DNA from: Saxidomus purpurata
Taxonomy: Eukaryota > Mollusca > Bivalvia > Venerida > Veneridae
Direction of reading: 5' to 3'
DNA length: 64,000 nucleotides
Assembly (NCBI GenBank): GCA_022818135.1
Contig: JAFMSR010000016.1
Coordinates: 5,642,920-5,706,919 of the forward strand
In this document: positions 35,834 through 56,775 of the stretch, one piece after another
Layout of the letters: the number at the start of each line of letters is the position of its first letter
Position numbering within the stretch: position 1 is the stretch's first letter
Notes under the pieces: generated by a model
The model's database searches: none
The model's input: only the letters and a program-made list of their open reading frames with translations
What the model was told of the DNA's origin: nothing
Made by a program: the position numbers and the translations under genes

Positions 35834-37899
35834 GTCTAATAGTAGCAGAAATAAAATAAAACTAATGACTGACATTTACGCGCTATCTTGTTGTAGTAGT
35901 GTATGCATTTACGCATTTATTCTTAAAAGTAGTTCGTTCTGTATTACACCAGGGGGTGTAAGATGAGATTTTACAGCACTAGTATCTGGTATGCAAGAAT
36001 ACATGTATATCGAAATTATTATCGTCTCTTTTGTCATATATCTAAGTTAATTGTAGATATGTGTAGAAACGTCTCCATTGGTAAATACCTAAATGAAATC
36101 TTGACGAGATGCTTTGTCTTTATTTAGCTTTGACTCCTTAGTGTAAGTTGTTGCCATATTGGAAGAAATTATATCCATTAATGTTAAAAGTATCACACAG
36201 TCAAGTATCGTAAAAAAGTTCAAAGCTGCACATCACATGTAAGATTCCCAAAAGAATTCTTTTGCTTATGAAATTTAAAATTGACGCAACCATGTGAACG
36301 AATTCACATTGAAATATGTACATATTGTAGTTTTATGCATTGTTTGTATAACAGTGTCTGACTTTGCCATCATAACTTGTTTATAATATATATACGATAA
36401 AGACCATGTTTTATGCGGACTGCGAATACATATTTGAAGCTTAGCAGTAACACCTGCATGAATGCTTAATAACAGCACTATGACATCACAAATTCAAAGT
36501 AGCAGCCACCACGATCCTCCATTCTTGAAATTTTCGATCTTCAATATCTTTACATTCAATACTTAGAAACTCTTACAACAGTGTGTTTCTCTTAACAAAG
36601 TCATCAATTTACAACCAATTTTGTTTTCTCACTTGTCGTTCCCTTTAACTAATCTAAGAATCTTTTTTTGCTGAGCAATTGACAATCGCTTTTCAAAAAA
36701 CATTAACATCAAACGGCGCATTAAATTTATATGCACTACGCGTTTGAAATGTTTCCTGTCTTTTACACGGAGTCATTTTGTATGATCTACGTTACGCGAG
36801 AGACACTTTTAATTCTTTGGCAAAGCGATTGAAAGATTAAAGATCTGTTGCCACAAATTGAATATTCATTATTCATAATGTTGCTTCTACTGAAACAAGA
36901 ACTGCGCCCTTTACATTGTATGCATTTTTGAATTATATGCTTGAATGACGGTAAAACGTTTTACCGGTATGGGATTAGCTCCTTTGAGTTTCTCACAGTT
37001 AATTTAGTATAAAAAAGGCCGGAGAAACGCAGTTTATTTTCGGACCTTGAACGAAACGTTCACGTTGTAAGCGGTGTTCTGGCGACATTAAGTACCTGTA
37101 CGTAAGTTTATAATATATTTCTTTTTCTTGTGAAAACATGAAGAGTATTGGGTAAGATCATCACAAGCATAATGCCTTGGCCGGTTTATTAAGATGTATT
37201 TTTTAGAAATTATTTCACCGCTATAGCAGCAAGTAAGTATATATTTATATTTCTGAATGTGAAATTATCTTGCTATACGTAAAAAACATTATAGAATATA
37301 ATTATGATAGAACACATCCGTTTCGAAAAACTTGAAATTAAGTCAAATCTTATTGACATTGTGTCATATTTGTCCTACTTATATAATTATTTGATAGTAA
37401 ATTTTAAGCTCCAAGATCAACGTGGAAGTAAAGTAACTTGCAACTCTTATTTTACCAAGGAAAATGTGTTTTCGGCGAAATTGATTGCAACTTGTGCGAA
37501 GTGCATTACTGACGTAACTTGACTGACGTAACGTTCTAAATCGAAAGGAGATACTATTAAATATATTAATAACATCGCATAAAATCAGGAAACACTTTCT
37601 GGCAAGAGAAAAATAGAATATGAGGGAAAGGTACAGGTCAAAATTGTTTTAGAGTAAAAGATCACAGTGCTCTAATTATTCTTTATGTATGTTCATTATT
37701 CTTTAACCGAAAGATCGCTTTGAAATAAAATTGGGAAGCAATGCATAATTTCTTTATATGACATGAAAACTTAGAATAACTCTGTCGTGGTTTTTTGTCT
37801 TGTCTTATCCGTAGATGAGCATACACTGTAATTGGCTGCATTGACAAAGAAAGCAGGTATATTTCATTAAGGATAGGTTATACATTCTAGGTATATCTT
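35834..37899. other. Intergenic, no gene seen
   Basis: AT-rich sequence without recognised features. Confidence 0.4.
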
Positions 37900-38165
37900 A
37901 CAGGAATAAGCAAATTTATTGCGAGGGAACGTCAGCAAGTTTGTTTATTCCTGTTATATGACCCTATACGGTTTATTCCATCTACAGACAATATTTGTAT
38001 TGAAATATATAGAGATTTGGGGCGGAGCTTAGCTCTGTAACGCACAGTCTCACTTATTGGATGAACTAATTATTTTCATATTGGAGATATTGAATCAATA
38101 TGGCGAATACAACTTGATTTGTTATGAAAATTGGGCACTTTATTGGATCGGGAAATAGAGCGTTA
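37900..38165. repeat. Third copy of the 260 bp dispersed repeat
   Basis: Shares atatatagagatttggggcg, gagcttagctctgtaac, gatattgaatcaatatgg and a 'ttggatcggga' end with the copies at 18290-18900. Confidence 0.6.
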
Positions 38166-38337
38166 AGTTCAAATATACAACTTTACATACCCGTTCAAAA
38201 TTGGTACTACATTTGTAGATTTAGTGGAGAGATATGCTTAAATCACAAGGAATAAATTTTATAAAGTCATTACTTTTCTTTTTGTCAGAATATTTCTATT
38301 ATGAAAACATTATTAACAATGTATAATGTTTCGGAAA

Positions 38338-38480
38338 AGAGATTAGGTTCTGAACAATACAGAGCGGTAAAAAAGTGACACCGTTCTGAATAGTACATCG
38401 TTTCAAACGAGTGATAAAGTTCCGAACCGTACATCGTATCAAAAACATGATACAATTCTGAATATTACATGTATATGAAC
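38338..38480. repeat. 36 bp tandem repeat, 4 copies
   Basis: Repeating units of the form gttctgaatagtacatcgtt with diverged spacers, for example aaagttccgaaccgtacatc and acaattctgaatattacatg. Confidence 0.75.
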
Positions 38481-38589
38481 ATAGAGTGTTAAAGCATAAT
38501 GGATCACGTCTCAGCAAAAAAAGAGCACTGCCTCCTGGTGCTGGACGCTCGTCTGATTTGATCCTTTTACGGTTTATATTACCATTTTT

Positions 38590-39085
38590 TAAGTATCAGT
38601 ATCCTTGACCTTGACCCCGAAACACTATCCGACAAAAGGTTTTCTTAAATAATGACTAGACACTTAGTTTGGTCACAAAAATGGATACTGTATTTTTCCA
38701 ATTTTTATATTAGTTTATTAGAAAGAAATCCTTGATATTGACCCCATGAGCCCTAAACACAATCCTATTAAAAGTCTTTATTTATAAGAATTACACACTT
38801 AATAATTTAGTTACATTATGTAAATTGTAACTAAAAATATTGAATATGTAAACATTTTTCTATTTTTAGTTACAGTGACCTCGACCTTGACCTCAAAAGC
38901 CCCAAAACATAACCCCATTAAATATCTTCTAAAATACTTACTACAAACAAAAGTTGGTTACATAATGTCAACTGTAATTAAAGATATTGAATATATTACA
39001 GTTTCCCTGTTCTTGGTAACAGTGACCTTGACCGCAGGAGCCAAAAAACACAAACGAATGAAAGATATGCATATTTAGTTCCTAT
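38590..39085. repeat. Degenerate tandem repeat with tgaccttgacc motifs
   Basis: About four units of 120-150 bp, each with a gaccttgacc-like motif followed by 'aaacacaatcctattaaaa' or a relative and 'ttggtcac/ttggttac'. Sequences of this style are frequent in mollusc genomes. They give chance frames only. Confidence 0.65.
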
Positions 39086-39224
39086 ACACCCATACAAGTT
39101 CGGTTGAATTATGTTCACTGTTACAAAATATTGTGTGTTTGAAATATTTTAAGTTAAAAAGGGGCAAGAATCTAGACTAAATACATGACATGATTATGTA
39201 ATTTCCTTAATTATATTGTTCATT

Positions 39225-39680
39225 TAATAGTGAACAGGTTTTCCAAGTTTCAAAGTGATAGCTTTGATAGTTTGCTTGTAAGTGACCTAAAGGCAACTCT
39301 TAAAAAATCGGACTAGCTAAAAATGACAAAGTCCAACAGTATCAAAATACCCCCCCCCCCAAAAAAAAAATGTATGACTCAAAAAAACATTTGATGTGTT
39401 GAAGTACATTATCCATGAATTAATTGTGAATTGCTTTTTCCAATTCTTGAAATCAAAATGAAGAAACTATGTCCAATTCTCTAAAGCGACCAAAATCCAT
39501 CAAATACTAAAAACAGGTCACACTCAGCATCATAAGCATACAATGAGAAGAAGGGTATTAGATGAACAAGTTTTCAAAAAGTCAAAGTGATAGCTTAAAT
39601 TGTTTCTATGTGAGTGACCTAGATGCAAAATTTGACCAACGCCGACGACGACAACGACGACGACAATCAAGTGATGTCAA
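39225..39680. repeat. Duplicated repeat with GAC triplets
   Basis: The motif caaagtgatagctttgatag...gtgacctaaaggca at 39250 recurs at 39580 as caaagtgatagcttaaattg...gtgacctagatgca, followed by cgacgacgacaacgacgacg. A C10/A10 homopolymer lies at 39350-39370. Confidence 0.65.
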
Positions 39681-39719
39681 TAGCTCGTTTTGTTTTTCCC
39701 CAAAATCAGACGAGCTAAA

Positions 39720-40984
39720 AATTGAATGCTAGAAACAAAATGGCTTCGCAGTTTTCGCCAGCGTCATCAATCGTATGATCATAGCGCATTTTGTAGCTGT
39801 ATTTACAGGTGCAAGTAAACTTTTAGATTTTCAAGTTTATACCTGCATGAGATACAGTGTACATTAACATGTGTACATGTTATTGTCGTTTAATGCTCGG
39901 CAACTATAATCATATGAAACGAACTTTTATTTTCAAATTCAGTTATGAAACATCTGTCGTTTTAATGAGAACTTATACCTCTTATTAATAATCCAGTTAC
40001 ACCGAGCATGATCTTTTCACTCAAAATTTATGGCAGTTTCTGGATAGTTTAGTTACGTGTGTATGAAGTAAATTATATAAATCATGGGATCATTTCATTT
40101 ATTTCAAAGGTTGCGACTTCACTCTGATCATGAAATATTTAATACAGAAAACATCACCAGGTAGAAATGCCTTTGAATCTTTTTGACATGCTAGTAAAAC
40201 AATGAATAATTCAAGAAAATGTGTTTTGAAATGAACAAAAGCTGATAATAGAAGTAGGTTACACGATCAATACCGGCAAATGACCCTACAGACATTTGAA
40301 ATTTTAATTTTATCAGACCTTTTTTGACGAATGGGTCAACTGTGATAAAACATTTACGTTCTGTTCTCAAAGGCTTACATGTTATACACAACATTTGTAG
40401 AACGTATTTGGCGTTCGAAAATATTTCGGAAAACAGATGTTTCTCTTTTATTAATCGATTTATTTTCGGAAACCTTTCGAGCATCCCTCGTATAATTATT
40501 GTCAAACACATGTAAATGAAGGTATATATAACTAAAACGGTTTCTTTCTTTTGCAAATTATGTTTAGGAGGTACAATGTATCTAAACCTTAACATTTCTC
40601 TGCCAATTTGTTTTTAATCCCCCCAAAAAATGAAGCAAAACAATTGTTTATGCTTATTATAACAAAATATCAATGTGGCTTTTGCTCGTAACATTGCAGC
40701 ATATGTTAATCATTACCTTGATAAGAACCTTAATCACACAATGAAAGTAGTGCATAACGATAAACAACACATACAAAATGAAAATACCACACCTGTGTAC
40801 ACTATTGACAATAAAAGACCAACTAAGCGTTCCATGATATAACCAATATGTTCTTTCAGAAATGCATAAACTGAATAGCGAACTAGCTATACCGGAGATA
40901 CGAACATCGCGTTCTGTTTTGAGATTGTTAAACGATAAGAAAACAGCAATAGTTATGTGAGTGTCTACCTGATGGGACTCTGAA
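39720..40984. other. Upstream region of the PAN/Sushi gene
   Basis: No exon recognised. Two minus-strand ORFs of 134 and 170 codons lie here but lack domain or splice support. Confidence 0.4.
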
Positions 40985-48580
<7,596 letters not shown>

Positions 48581-50070
48581 CTTTTCATAGTAACTCCTTT
48601 TTCGCAAATAGTGAAAATGGTGAAATAGTAGTTATTGTTGTGTTTACATTTATACGTCTGCAATCTGATCTACAAATTAAGAATTGTAGGTAATTGTTTA
48701 ATGCATAAACTTACCATATTTTGATAATGAACTTACCGAAGTAGGATAATTCAAAAACAGAAGTAACAAAAACACCAAACAACAAAGAAGCAACCGAAAA
48801 TGAAGTAATAGAAAATAGAAGTAACAGCGCAGAGATTCTAAAACATTTAAAACTGGAGAGAAGTTGTCAGTTTGAGAATTTTTCATTTAACATTTGACTA
48901 TGTTGGAGAATATTAGACTTGCTAAATTACAGTCTATACTGTGTGCTATCTTACCATGTGTCATGTATTGCATTCGAAAGCGAAAGCGCTCTGTTGCAAG
49001 GAATAGTGATTGCATTTCTACTATTTTCATGTATGACGTACTGTCATTATTCAGAGTTGTTAGTATGGTGACAATGAAGGCGATAATGGGGATGAGGTGG
49101 TCATAAAAAATATAACAAAGGATGTTATATACCAAAATGTCAAGGTCAGTAGTATATGGAACTGCCGGCATAAATTGCCAACACGTGGTGCGGATCTAGC
49201 AATCCAAGATGGCATCCAATATGACCGACATAAATTACCAATTCAATCATGATTTTATGTCCATATGTGGCAATCTTATTTATTAATATATTGTCAAGTG
49301 ATTGCATGGATATTATTCACTTTATAATGTACACTATATTGACATTTAATAGAGATCTCTTCAAGGTCAATGTCAAAGTCATTTCAAGGTCAAAATACAA
49401 TAAAAATGACCAAAATTGTAATTTATTCGGTATTTCTCTTACCTTTTAATACATATTTTAGTTACAGAAAAACCTTTTATTTCAGAATGATTTATAAACT
49501 TATAGTAGATGTGCAAACTGTATCTATTTGCTGCATATTATTCTGTTTATGATGAACACACACTGACATTCAATATAAATTTCTTCAAGGTCAGTTCAAG
49601 GTCAAAAAACAAAAACAAATCCCAAAGATATTGTATTCTTCAATATTTTTCTTGTTTAAGAAGACTGTAAGACTTTGGTAAAAACATAAGAATTGGATTT
49701 CTGATCGCATTATTTTCTCTTTTAACTATTTTTATTCACAGTGTAGATCTATAAAATGTAATGTTCATATTTTAATGAAAACAAAAACTTGTCTTACCAC
49801 GTGACCAAGATGACCACTAAAAAGTGCTCTTTCCATGGTGCATTGTAATAAAATGTACAAGTGTGACAGTTTAAGTTTCAAAGTTATAGCTAAATGTTTG
49901 CATCAACAATAGTTTTTTTATTAGATGTATTAGTTTAACATACTGGACTGGCCCCTCCATTGTCATATTCATTTAATAAATTTCCATATAGCATTTTCCG
50001 TATCAAACAGTGTGAAAGTCTGACGCCATTCATGACTATTACAGTTACTTGTCTACAATGAAATCATAGT
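48581..50070. other. Downstream of the PAN/Sushi gene
   Basis: No gene seen and no canonical AATAAA soon after the stop. Repeat units with caaggtcaa motifs (49360-49400 and 49585-49610) are the reverse-strand style of the tgaccttgacc repeats. Confidence 0.4.
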
Positions 50071-50079
50071 GTGTATATC

Positions 50080-50355
50080 TTTTGTCATTGGATTTATACT
50101 GATTTGGTTTTGAAATTCAATAGTAATCTAAAGACTCTTCTGCGAGAAGGTATTTCAAAACCCGATTTTTATGGGGATGTGGTTTACAAACTTCGTAAGA
50201 TTTTGGGTCATGGCAATTTTCCAACTGTATTTGCTAAAATTATAAAACGTTTTGTTAAAAGAGGTTACGACCCTACTGTTTTGAGACACACCGCATGTTT
50301 GGTGTTCAACTCGTTTACAGTTGGACGCTATGCTTCCCTCTTTGATTGTGTCTGA
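50080..50355 (+). pseudogene. C-terminal fragment of a probable retroelement ORF
   Basis: An open frame to the stop at 50353-50355 reads LKTLLREGISKPDFYGDVVY, KLRKILGHGNFP, FAKIIKRFVKRGYDP and CLVFNSFTVGRYASLFDCV. It looks like conserved protein and not chance. No upstream catalytic domain is present. It is followed by a GC-richer tail and C12/T17 homopolymers. Similar ends belong to repetitive ORFs of mobile elements in molluscs by my recollection; the family is not certain. Confidence 0.45.
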
Positions 50356-50769
50356 CGGAAGAGGGGGAGGACTCTGTGATGGGCAGTTTTTAAATCCCAC
50401 TGGGACGAAACTGTTTTGATTTCTGTCCTCTGGCCTGTTTCGTCGGGCCCTTTCTCTTGCCCCCCCCCCCCTTTTTTTTTTTTTTTTTATATATTTATAC
50501 ACGAGCATTTTTGTGTTTTACATACCATGCCTTTTGTTTCCATTGCGTGTGTTAGAGATTCACCTAGCAGGGATTACTTTTATTTACACTGTCCTGTGAC
50601 TTTGGAACATGGTGGGGGTAAGAGTGAGGTTGGGTGCGCACCATAAACCGGTTTAAGCTCCCCAGTGGTGTTTTTGCCACTGACCGTTCCAAGGCGGTGC
50701 CCCACTGTGTTCCTTTAATTGTTCGTTTTGTCCTCGTGTGTTTGCTTTGTATGCTAGTGTGTGTTGGTA

Positions 50770-50773
<4 letters not shown>

Positions 50774-50862
<89 letters not shown>
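50774..50862. repeat. (TG)n microsatellite
   Basis: About 89 bp of uninterrupted TG dinucleotides. The flank carries gaggaca(c/t) motifs (50879-51000) in both orientations. Confidence 0.95.
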
Positions 50863-50865
<3 letters not shown>

Positions 50866-51009
50866 ATATCTATCATTGCGAGGACACAAATCTGACTACA
50901 CACCAACAAAGAGAGGACATTTTGGTTTTAGAGGACTTACACTAGGGTCCTCGCATTGTTTCTGCATAAAATACATCCTTGTGAGGACATTACTTTCATA
51001 CAGCGAAAT

Positions 51010-54000
51010 GAACGGGTCCTCAATTTGACGTGTCTATGAACCTTCTTACACACTTTATACACAAATCCCCCGATCAGCTCATGCCACGTGATCTGAATTG
51101 TGTATAATTCAGCCAATCAATTTCTAGATCGCAAGCTTTTTCCTCCGCCCACTGTGGTTCCCGATCTCTGCTTCATTACTAGCTTTCGGGCGGGAAACCA
51201 ATACTTAGTTTACCAAACGCACCTGTTACTTCCGCTTTTACCGCGAAATATAATGAAATATTCTATTTGGCAATCAAATTGACATAATATTTTAAGTAAA
51301 ATACTGAAATCGAATGAAACTATTAAATTACGATAAACCATAGTACACGTGTAGTTAATTATTGCATATAATGAATGTTTTAATGTGCAACACAGTGTCC
51401 GTCATTTGAGGACGAATGTGTAATGGAACAGAGTGAGGACATTTTCATGCAAAATTATCACAAATATGTTAATTATTTAATATTTGACATGACCTGTTTT
51501 TTCTTTGATACAAGCATAGGAGGTAATTCATATGAAGTAGGTAAACCCCTTAGGAAATTCTAGCCCCTATCTAAATGCTAATGCGAGTAATTATGACAAA
51601 TACATTGAGCATGTTTGAATGAAAATAATCTTAAATAATAGTAAAATCTAATGTAAAAGCTTTGAAAAAGCTACATGATTACAAAACGGTCGGAATATGT
51701 AATGCTCATTATATGTTTACCATAGTAGGTATCATTGTGAGTACCCACATGTAACTGCAAAGAAAATAAAAACAATAGTTGTATACTGCACTGTATACTG
51801 TATTCTTAAGAAAATTAAACGCTTAAAATTGACGATTTGGTCAAAATGTCAAATTAGCCAGCTCGGCATTACTCGAAGGGTAAACATGAGGTCCTCTCCG
51901 CGTCTATTTATATATCCAGTCACAATGCTATAACAATTCTGGCTTATGTTTTAACAAGCTCAATCAAGGAAATCCATGGTCTTAACTATACCTGTGTGTA
52001 ATTGGACTGCTAATATATAAATATCTAGTGTTGAATGGCTCTATGGTTTATGCTGAAACAGGGTCCATATGCTAAGTTCAAACACGCCTTTTATGTCAAT
52101 TTGTCAATCATAAAATCAATGTAGATCCATTCTTCCTATTTTCCTTTCATATTGAGTAATGTTTCGTAATAAGTCTCCACAGACAGAGCCTCATTGAAAA
52201 AAAAAACAATTGTCGTGTTAGTGACTTAAAGTTATGAGTTTCGTTTACTGGATTTACTGGTTTACTGATTTGTAAGAAACTACATTAACTTAAGCACAAG
52301 CTGTACAAAATCCCAAAAGTTTTGATTGTTTATCAGCACGCCTACAAAAAAAAACATGCATTAAAAAACCATAAAATTATGTAATCATAAATTTAGCACA
52401 AATTAAAAATACCGGCGATATATGTTTTATCATGTTTCAAAGCCTGTAATTCCAACTGAAATCACATGGCTTGCCGCCGCCCGTCAAGGCCGCGTAGTCA
52501 TAATATTATATCCGCGGACGCTCATCCGATCAGAATGCAAGGAATTTCTTTGGGGCATAATAATTATGTTCTTTACAACCGAGTTTCTGCTATATCCCAG
52601 TTTGTTTGGTAAAATCAGACCAGAAAAAAAGTTTTTTATAACCGAGAATTTGTTATAAAAGAGTTCGCTATATAAGTAAATGTTGCTTTGTATACATAAT
52701 TATGTTGGTACAAAAACTTCAAATAGTGTTCAACACTTTATAGTACTGGACCAAAGCCTCGAATCCCTAACTTAAAGTAAAAATAACCATACTTTTTGTC
52801 TAGACAAACAATTTGTGACAGTAATCTTGATCTCACAGTCGATTCGAATATATTGGTTAATGGTTGCGATGCAGGGCCCGTGTTCACAAAGGATCAAGGA
52901 AATCAAAATCAACTGATCCTAAAAAATCTTTGTTTTATGGAGCCAACAGTTCTAATACAGGAATAACATTTTGTGACCAAATGCTAACGATCAAATCTCA
53001 CTTTTATGTCCCAAAGGGTGTACACTTTTGTATGTTTTAGTGAATACCAAAATTGACCGGATCATGTGTTGGATCAATTATAAGATCAGTCTCAACATTA
53101 GGGTCAACCCATAAAATAAAGTGATAATTATTTTCTTTAAAAATACGCATTTAGTCATTTTGAAATTTTGTCAGTATACCTACTTGATCTATCACAAAAG
53201 GAAGTTTTCAACAGATCTTAAACCTCAGGAAAGTATTGTGATGGCAATTTTGAGTACCGATTTTGATCTTGATATTGATTCAGAGATTTAATACTTTGTA
53301 AATACCGGGCCTGGAGAAACTTTTTATTTTAACGAATCCTAAACAAATTTTAATACGAGACAGAAAAAAACTGATCTTCTTTTAACTAGAATACAGTATT
53401 ACCATTCTTAGTACAGAGTATAGTTCTGCATGTTGTTGTTGTCTGTAATTGTTTACTGTTATGTTATAGGCCTACGGACCCTGGTTGAAAATAAAAACAA
53501 AACAAGAACAAAACAAGCGCCGTTAGCGTGGTCATAAAACTTCGGCCTGCAACTGACACTTGGAGACATGTCATATATGCCTATATCCTTCTCCCTTTTC
53601 TAATTCTACCTCTTTGCAATATATATAAAACTCCAAACAAAAAATCAAAACAACCGTCTTAGTATTGTAAGAAAACTTAGAATAATTCTTTGTTTTGCCA
53701 CTACGAAGACATGTGAATATCACAGGAAACTGTTTGACTTTTGAATAAGGAAAGAGCTGGTATTACATCAAGTTAAATCTGATTTCACGATATAATTCAA
53801 CTTACTTTGTATTTATTAATTAAGATATGTATGTTTTCCCTTGTAGTGTAACTCACGTTTAGATTTACAAAAATAGAATTAAAAAGAAATGCCGCAGGTA
53901 GTCTGGTTGTAAACACTTCGACCTGCAAATGACGGTGGGAGACATGTCTTGGTTTAATACATATTTATTCAGTATTGAATAAATTAGACAACAGGCATTA

Positions 54001-54130
54001 AATGCCTATACGTGTTCTCCTGGTAAGCCATGTCTTATCTGCTTACTCTTAGTTCGTATGATTTTTAAGTCGACTTGCGTTCTCTTTTTTGAGTTCGTTA
54101 TTTATATGCCTTCTGTAAATCAGCACTCGT
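51010..54130. other. Intergenic, no gene seen
   Basis: AT-rich DNA with short chance ORFs. A relative of the tataaccgag/ttcgctatata element lies at 52560-52680. Confidence 0.4.
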
Positions 54131-54558
54131 ATGTCAATCGACTTATGTGGCAACATCAGTGCAGTAAATAGGCTACAAACTCTAAATTGGTCATCATTAG
54201 AAGCTCGTAGAACAAGAGCCCGTTTAATCATGTTTTGTAAAATCATACACTATGTTGTTGCAATCTCCCCTGAAAATAATTTACTCATCCCAAATCCCTC
54301 AAATCAAATCAAATTTTATTTCATGTCGGAATATCATTACAAAAAACATTAGCTATGCATAGCCTCAAAATAAGGCAAAGTAACATGTACCCTTTCAGGC
54401 ACATTGGAACATCAAAAGACAGTTATAAATTCTCTTTCTACCCTAGGGCAGTTTGCCAGTGGAACTTGTTATCTCCCACTGCTCATCAAGCAGGCACAGT
54501 TGACGCATTCAAAACCATAGTCACTGTGCCTTTCATCCTATCAACCTACCTTTATTAG
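54131..54558 (+). pseudogene. Non-LTR retrotransposon reverse transcriptase C-terminal remnant
   Basis: Two adjacent frames read VNRLQTLNWSSLEARRTRAR then LIMFCKIIHYVVAI, and further SFYPRAVCQWNLLS then TVDAFKTIV. This is the familiar C-terminal pattern of LINE polymerase ORFs (L..L.W..L..RR...RL.ML.KI... S.FPR....WN.LP.....A.....FK). Stops and a frame change between the parts show it is dead. The start of the reverse transcriptase is absent. Confidence 0.75.
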
Positions 54559-55073
54559 AAATTTTTAAAACATATTTTTAAACCCACCAAATGAAACCTA
54601 TGTTTCGTTTTTAAATCATTATCACTTGCTAAATATGTAAAAACCTAACAGAAATGTTTTAACTTTAAACCACCGCCTACACATAATCTTCAATTTGAAG
54701 GAGTGTAGTAAAACCTAAGAAGAAGAAACTTGTATTAATTAATTAATTAGACCAAAGACTGTATCCGGTAGGTCTTTGCAAACGCTGATCTGTCGATCGG
54801 GATAATTTGGTGAATAAAGGTTAAGAACTTAAGATAACCACTAACTATAACTTTTAAACGCTTTTCACACCGTGGACTGTACTTGTCTATATACAGATTG
54901 ACATTAACTATAACTCTGCGACGGAGACAAAATGCGGTAACGGATACCGGGGTTCGGCGTTTACGGTGGATAAATGACCACATGGTGGTGCCATTTACCT
55001 TTTTGAACTGTTGAAAAGTTCTGCAAGGTAAGTTTCGTATATTTGAGGACTTTTTCTTTGAAAAGCAATTAAA

Positions 55074-55289
55074 ATGGCGGCGGGAAGAAAAACTGTTGGT
55101 TTCATTTTGTATATAAGATATGAATACTCCGATCAGATCATTGACTATTGCGTATTTAACTCTATAGAATACCATACAGATGTCCACCAAAAAAGAGTTT
55201 ACTTGTTCTCCCTCGCAGATGCCTTGAAAGTTTCTGATTTTGTTGTAAGAACCAACATAAAAGCCATTTTTGTGAATGTCCTGAATTAG
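55074..55289 (+). CDS. 71-residue ORF with a strong start context, unproven
   Basis: The frame begins AAAATGGCGGCGGG, a good animal start context, and reads MAAGRKTVGFILYIRYEYSD, then VYLFSLADALKVSDFVVR. No domain, splice partner or polyadenylation signal was identified. It may be a small gene, a first exon or chance. Confidence 0.2.
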   Translation: MAAGRKTVGFILYIRYEYSDQIIDYCVFNSIEYHTDVHQKRVYLFSLADALKVSDFVVRTNIKAIFVNVLN

Positions 55290-55764
55290 GAGCCATAAAT
55301 ATAGAAGGTAATTGTATAATTGGGCTTCAGAATGTAGTTCTTCAACAGTTCAACTTCTTGCACATTCACTTTCATGTTTAGAAAAAGCATTAAAAGTTTG
55401 AATGTACCACTACCAGTAGAGAGATCCCAGTACCAAAACATTTTTGCGCGGTTTGTGGGCATTTTCAATCATATCGGTTGAGAGTCGCTGTACTTTGAGG
55501 AGAGTGATAATTTTACCAATAAGACTTGCTATTCTGGGCTTTGCCGTGACGTCATACTGACCGGTTAACCAATCGGATTAATAGGTCGCGTTGATTTCTC
55601 CATTCGGTAAAAGGTGAAAACTTGGCCTTTACCGTTGACTCGTATGCAAGTTTAAATTTATTTTAAAGGAAACAAAAAGCTTTTAACAACATATATACAG
55701 GTCATACCAATTACCGGGAGTCTAACTGGTTAATGAAGGTGCACAGTTTTATACTCAAAATACA

Positions 55765-56775
55765 CAGGGCGTCCCGTAGGCTTTGAATCTCAAGGGTCAT
55801 TGACTCTTCAGCCTAAATTTTCAAGGGTCAAAATCAAATTTTCAAGAGTCAAGGTGAGATTTTTAAGGGTCGAACCATGGATCAATAGGGTTTCCAGTCT
55901 TATACATCATATTTTATTTTTGTTTGTGTTCTGAAGCTCTACTGTTATATTTTCAAAAAATTCTTAACCTAGATAAATCTAGCTGCTGATCGCTTTCCCA
56001 GTCTCAAATGTACGTTGTTTACCGTTTGACACATATTTTCGCGACCTCGCATGTCCGCGATTTTCGTCTTTTTTTCTGCGATTTTATTGGAATTAACAAA
56101 TACTGAATGTTATTTTACACGAATTTATAAAAAAAATATTTTATTTATCTTTCAATATTAAGTTTTTCATGCAGGATTCGAAAAGTAAGGCTCTTAGAAG
56201 TGAAAACTACGTCTATAACAATTTGCAAGTTAAACTTTCAACACGTAAGTCAATATAATTACTGTACGCTCTTACAATTAATTTAAACTCACGACGAATC
56301 ATACACTTGAATATATTACTCGTCTAGGCCGCCGCACAAACATCCACTTATTATCTAATTCGAGTGTCACCATCATGTAGTACTAATTAAACGATGCGCA
56401 TACTCTTTTGATTGCATCATTTATATGCCGCGTGTAAACAACACCTTTTACACATATATCGATGCCGAACATGTGTTTATTGTTTGTCAATTAAATCCAA
56501 TCATCCGTTGACTACGTCATTACCAAAGCCGAGACAATGGGCACGTGCGTGATCGTCGCTGATTAGATTAAAGCGAGTAGCTCCGCCTCCGTTCTCACTT
56601 TCTGACGTTTGGAATTAACAAGTTGATTGACACGTACGCTAAGGAATCGACGCATTAATGAAAATTCCTACGGTTCAAATATGACTCGTCGGGCGTTTTT
56701 ATTGCGGGTCAAATACGGGTATTTAGAAATTTTCACGGGTCAAAACCCGGGAGCTCGGGTTTACCGAACGCCCTG
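55765..56775. mobile_element. Non-autonomous DNA transposon, 1.0 kb, CAGGGCG ends
   Basis: The element starts CAGGGCGTCCCGTAGG and ends CCGAACGCCCTG, so the reversed end is CAGGGCGTTCGG. The direct repeat AATACA abuts both ends (55759-55764 and 56776-56781). Subterminal gggtcaaa motifs occur on both sides in opposite orientation. No transposase ORF is inside. Confidence 0.7.

Noticed and set aside
54747..55190. 147-codon minus-strand ORF
   Set aside because: No recognised domain, no splice or promoter support; plausible by chance.
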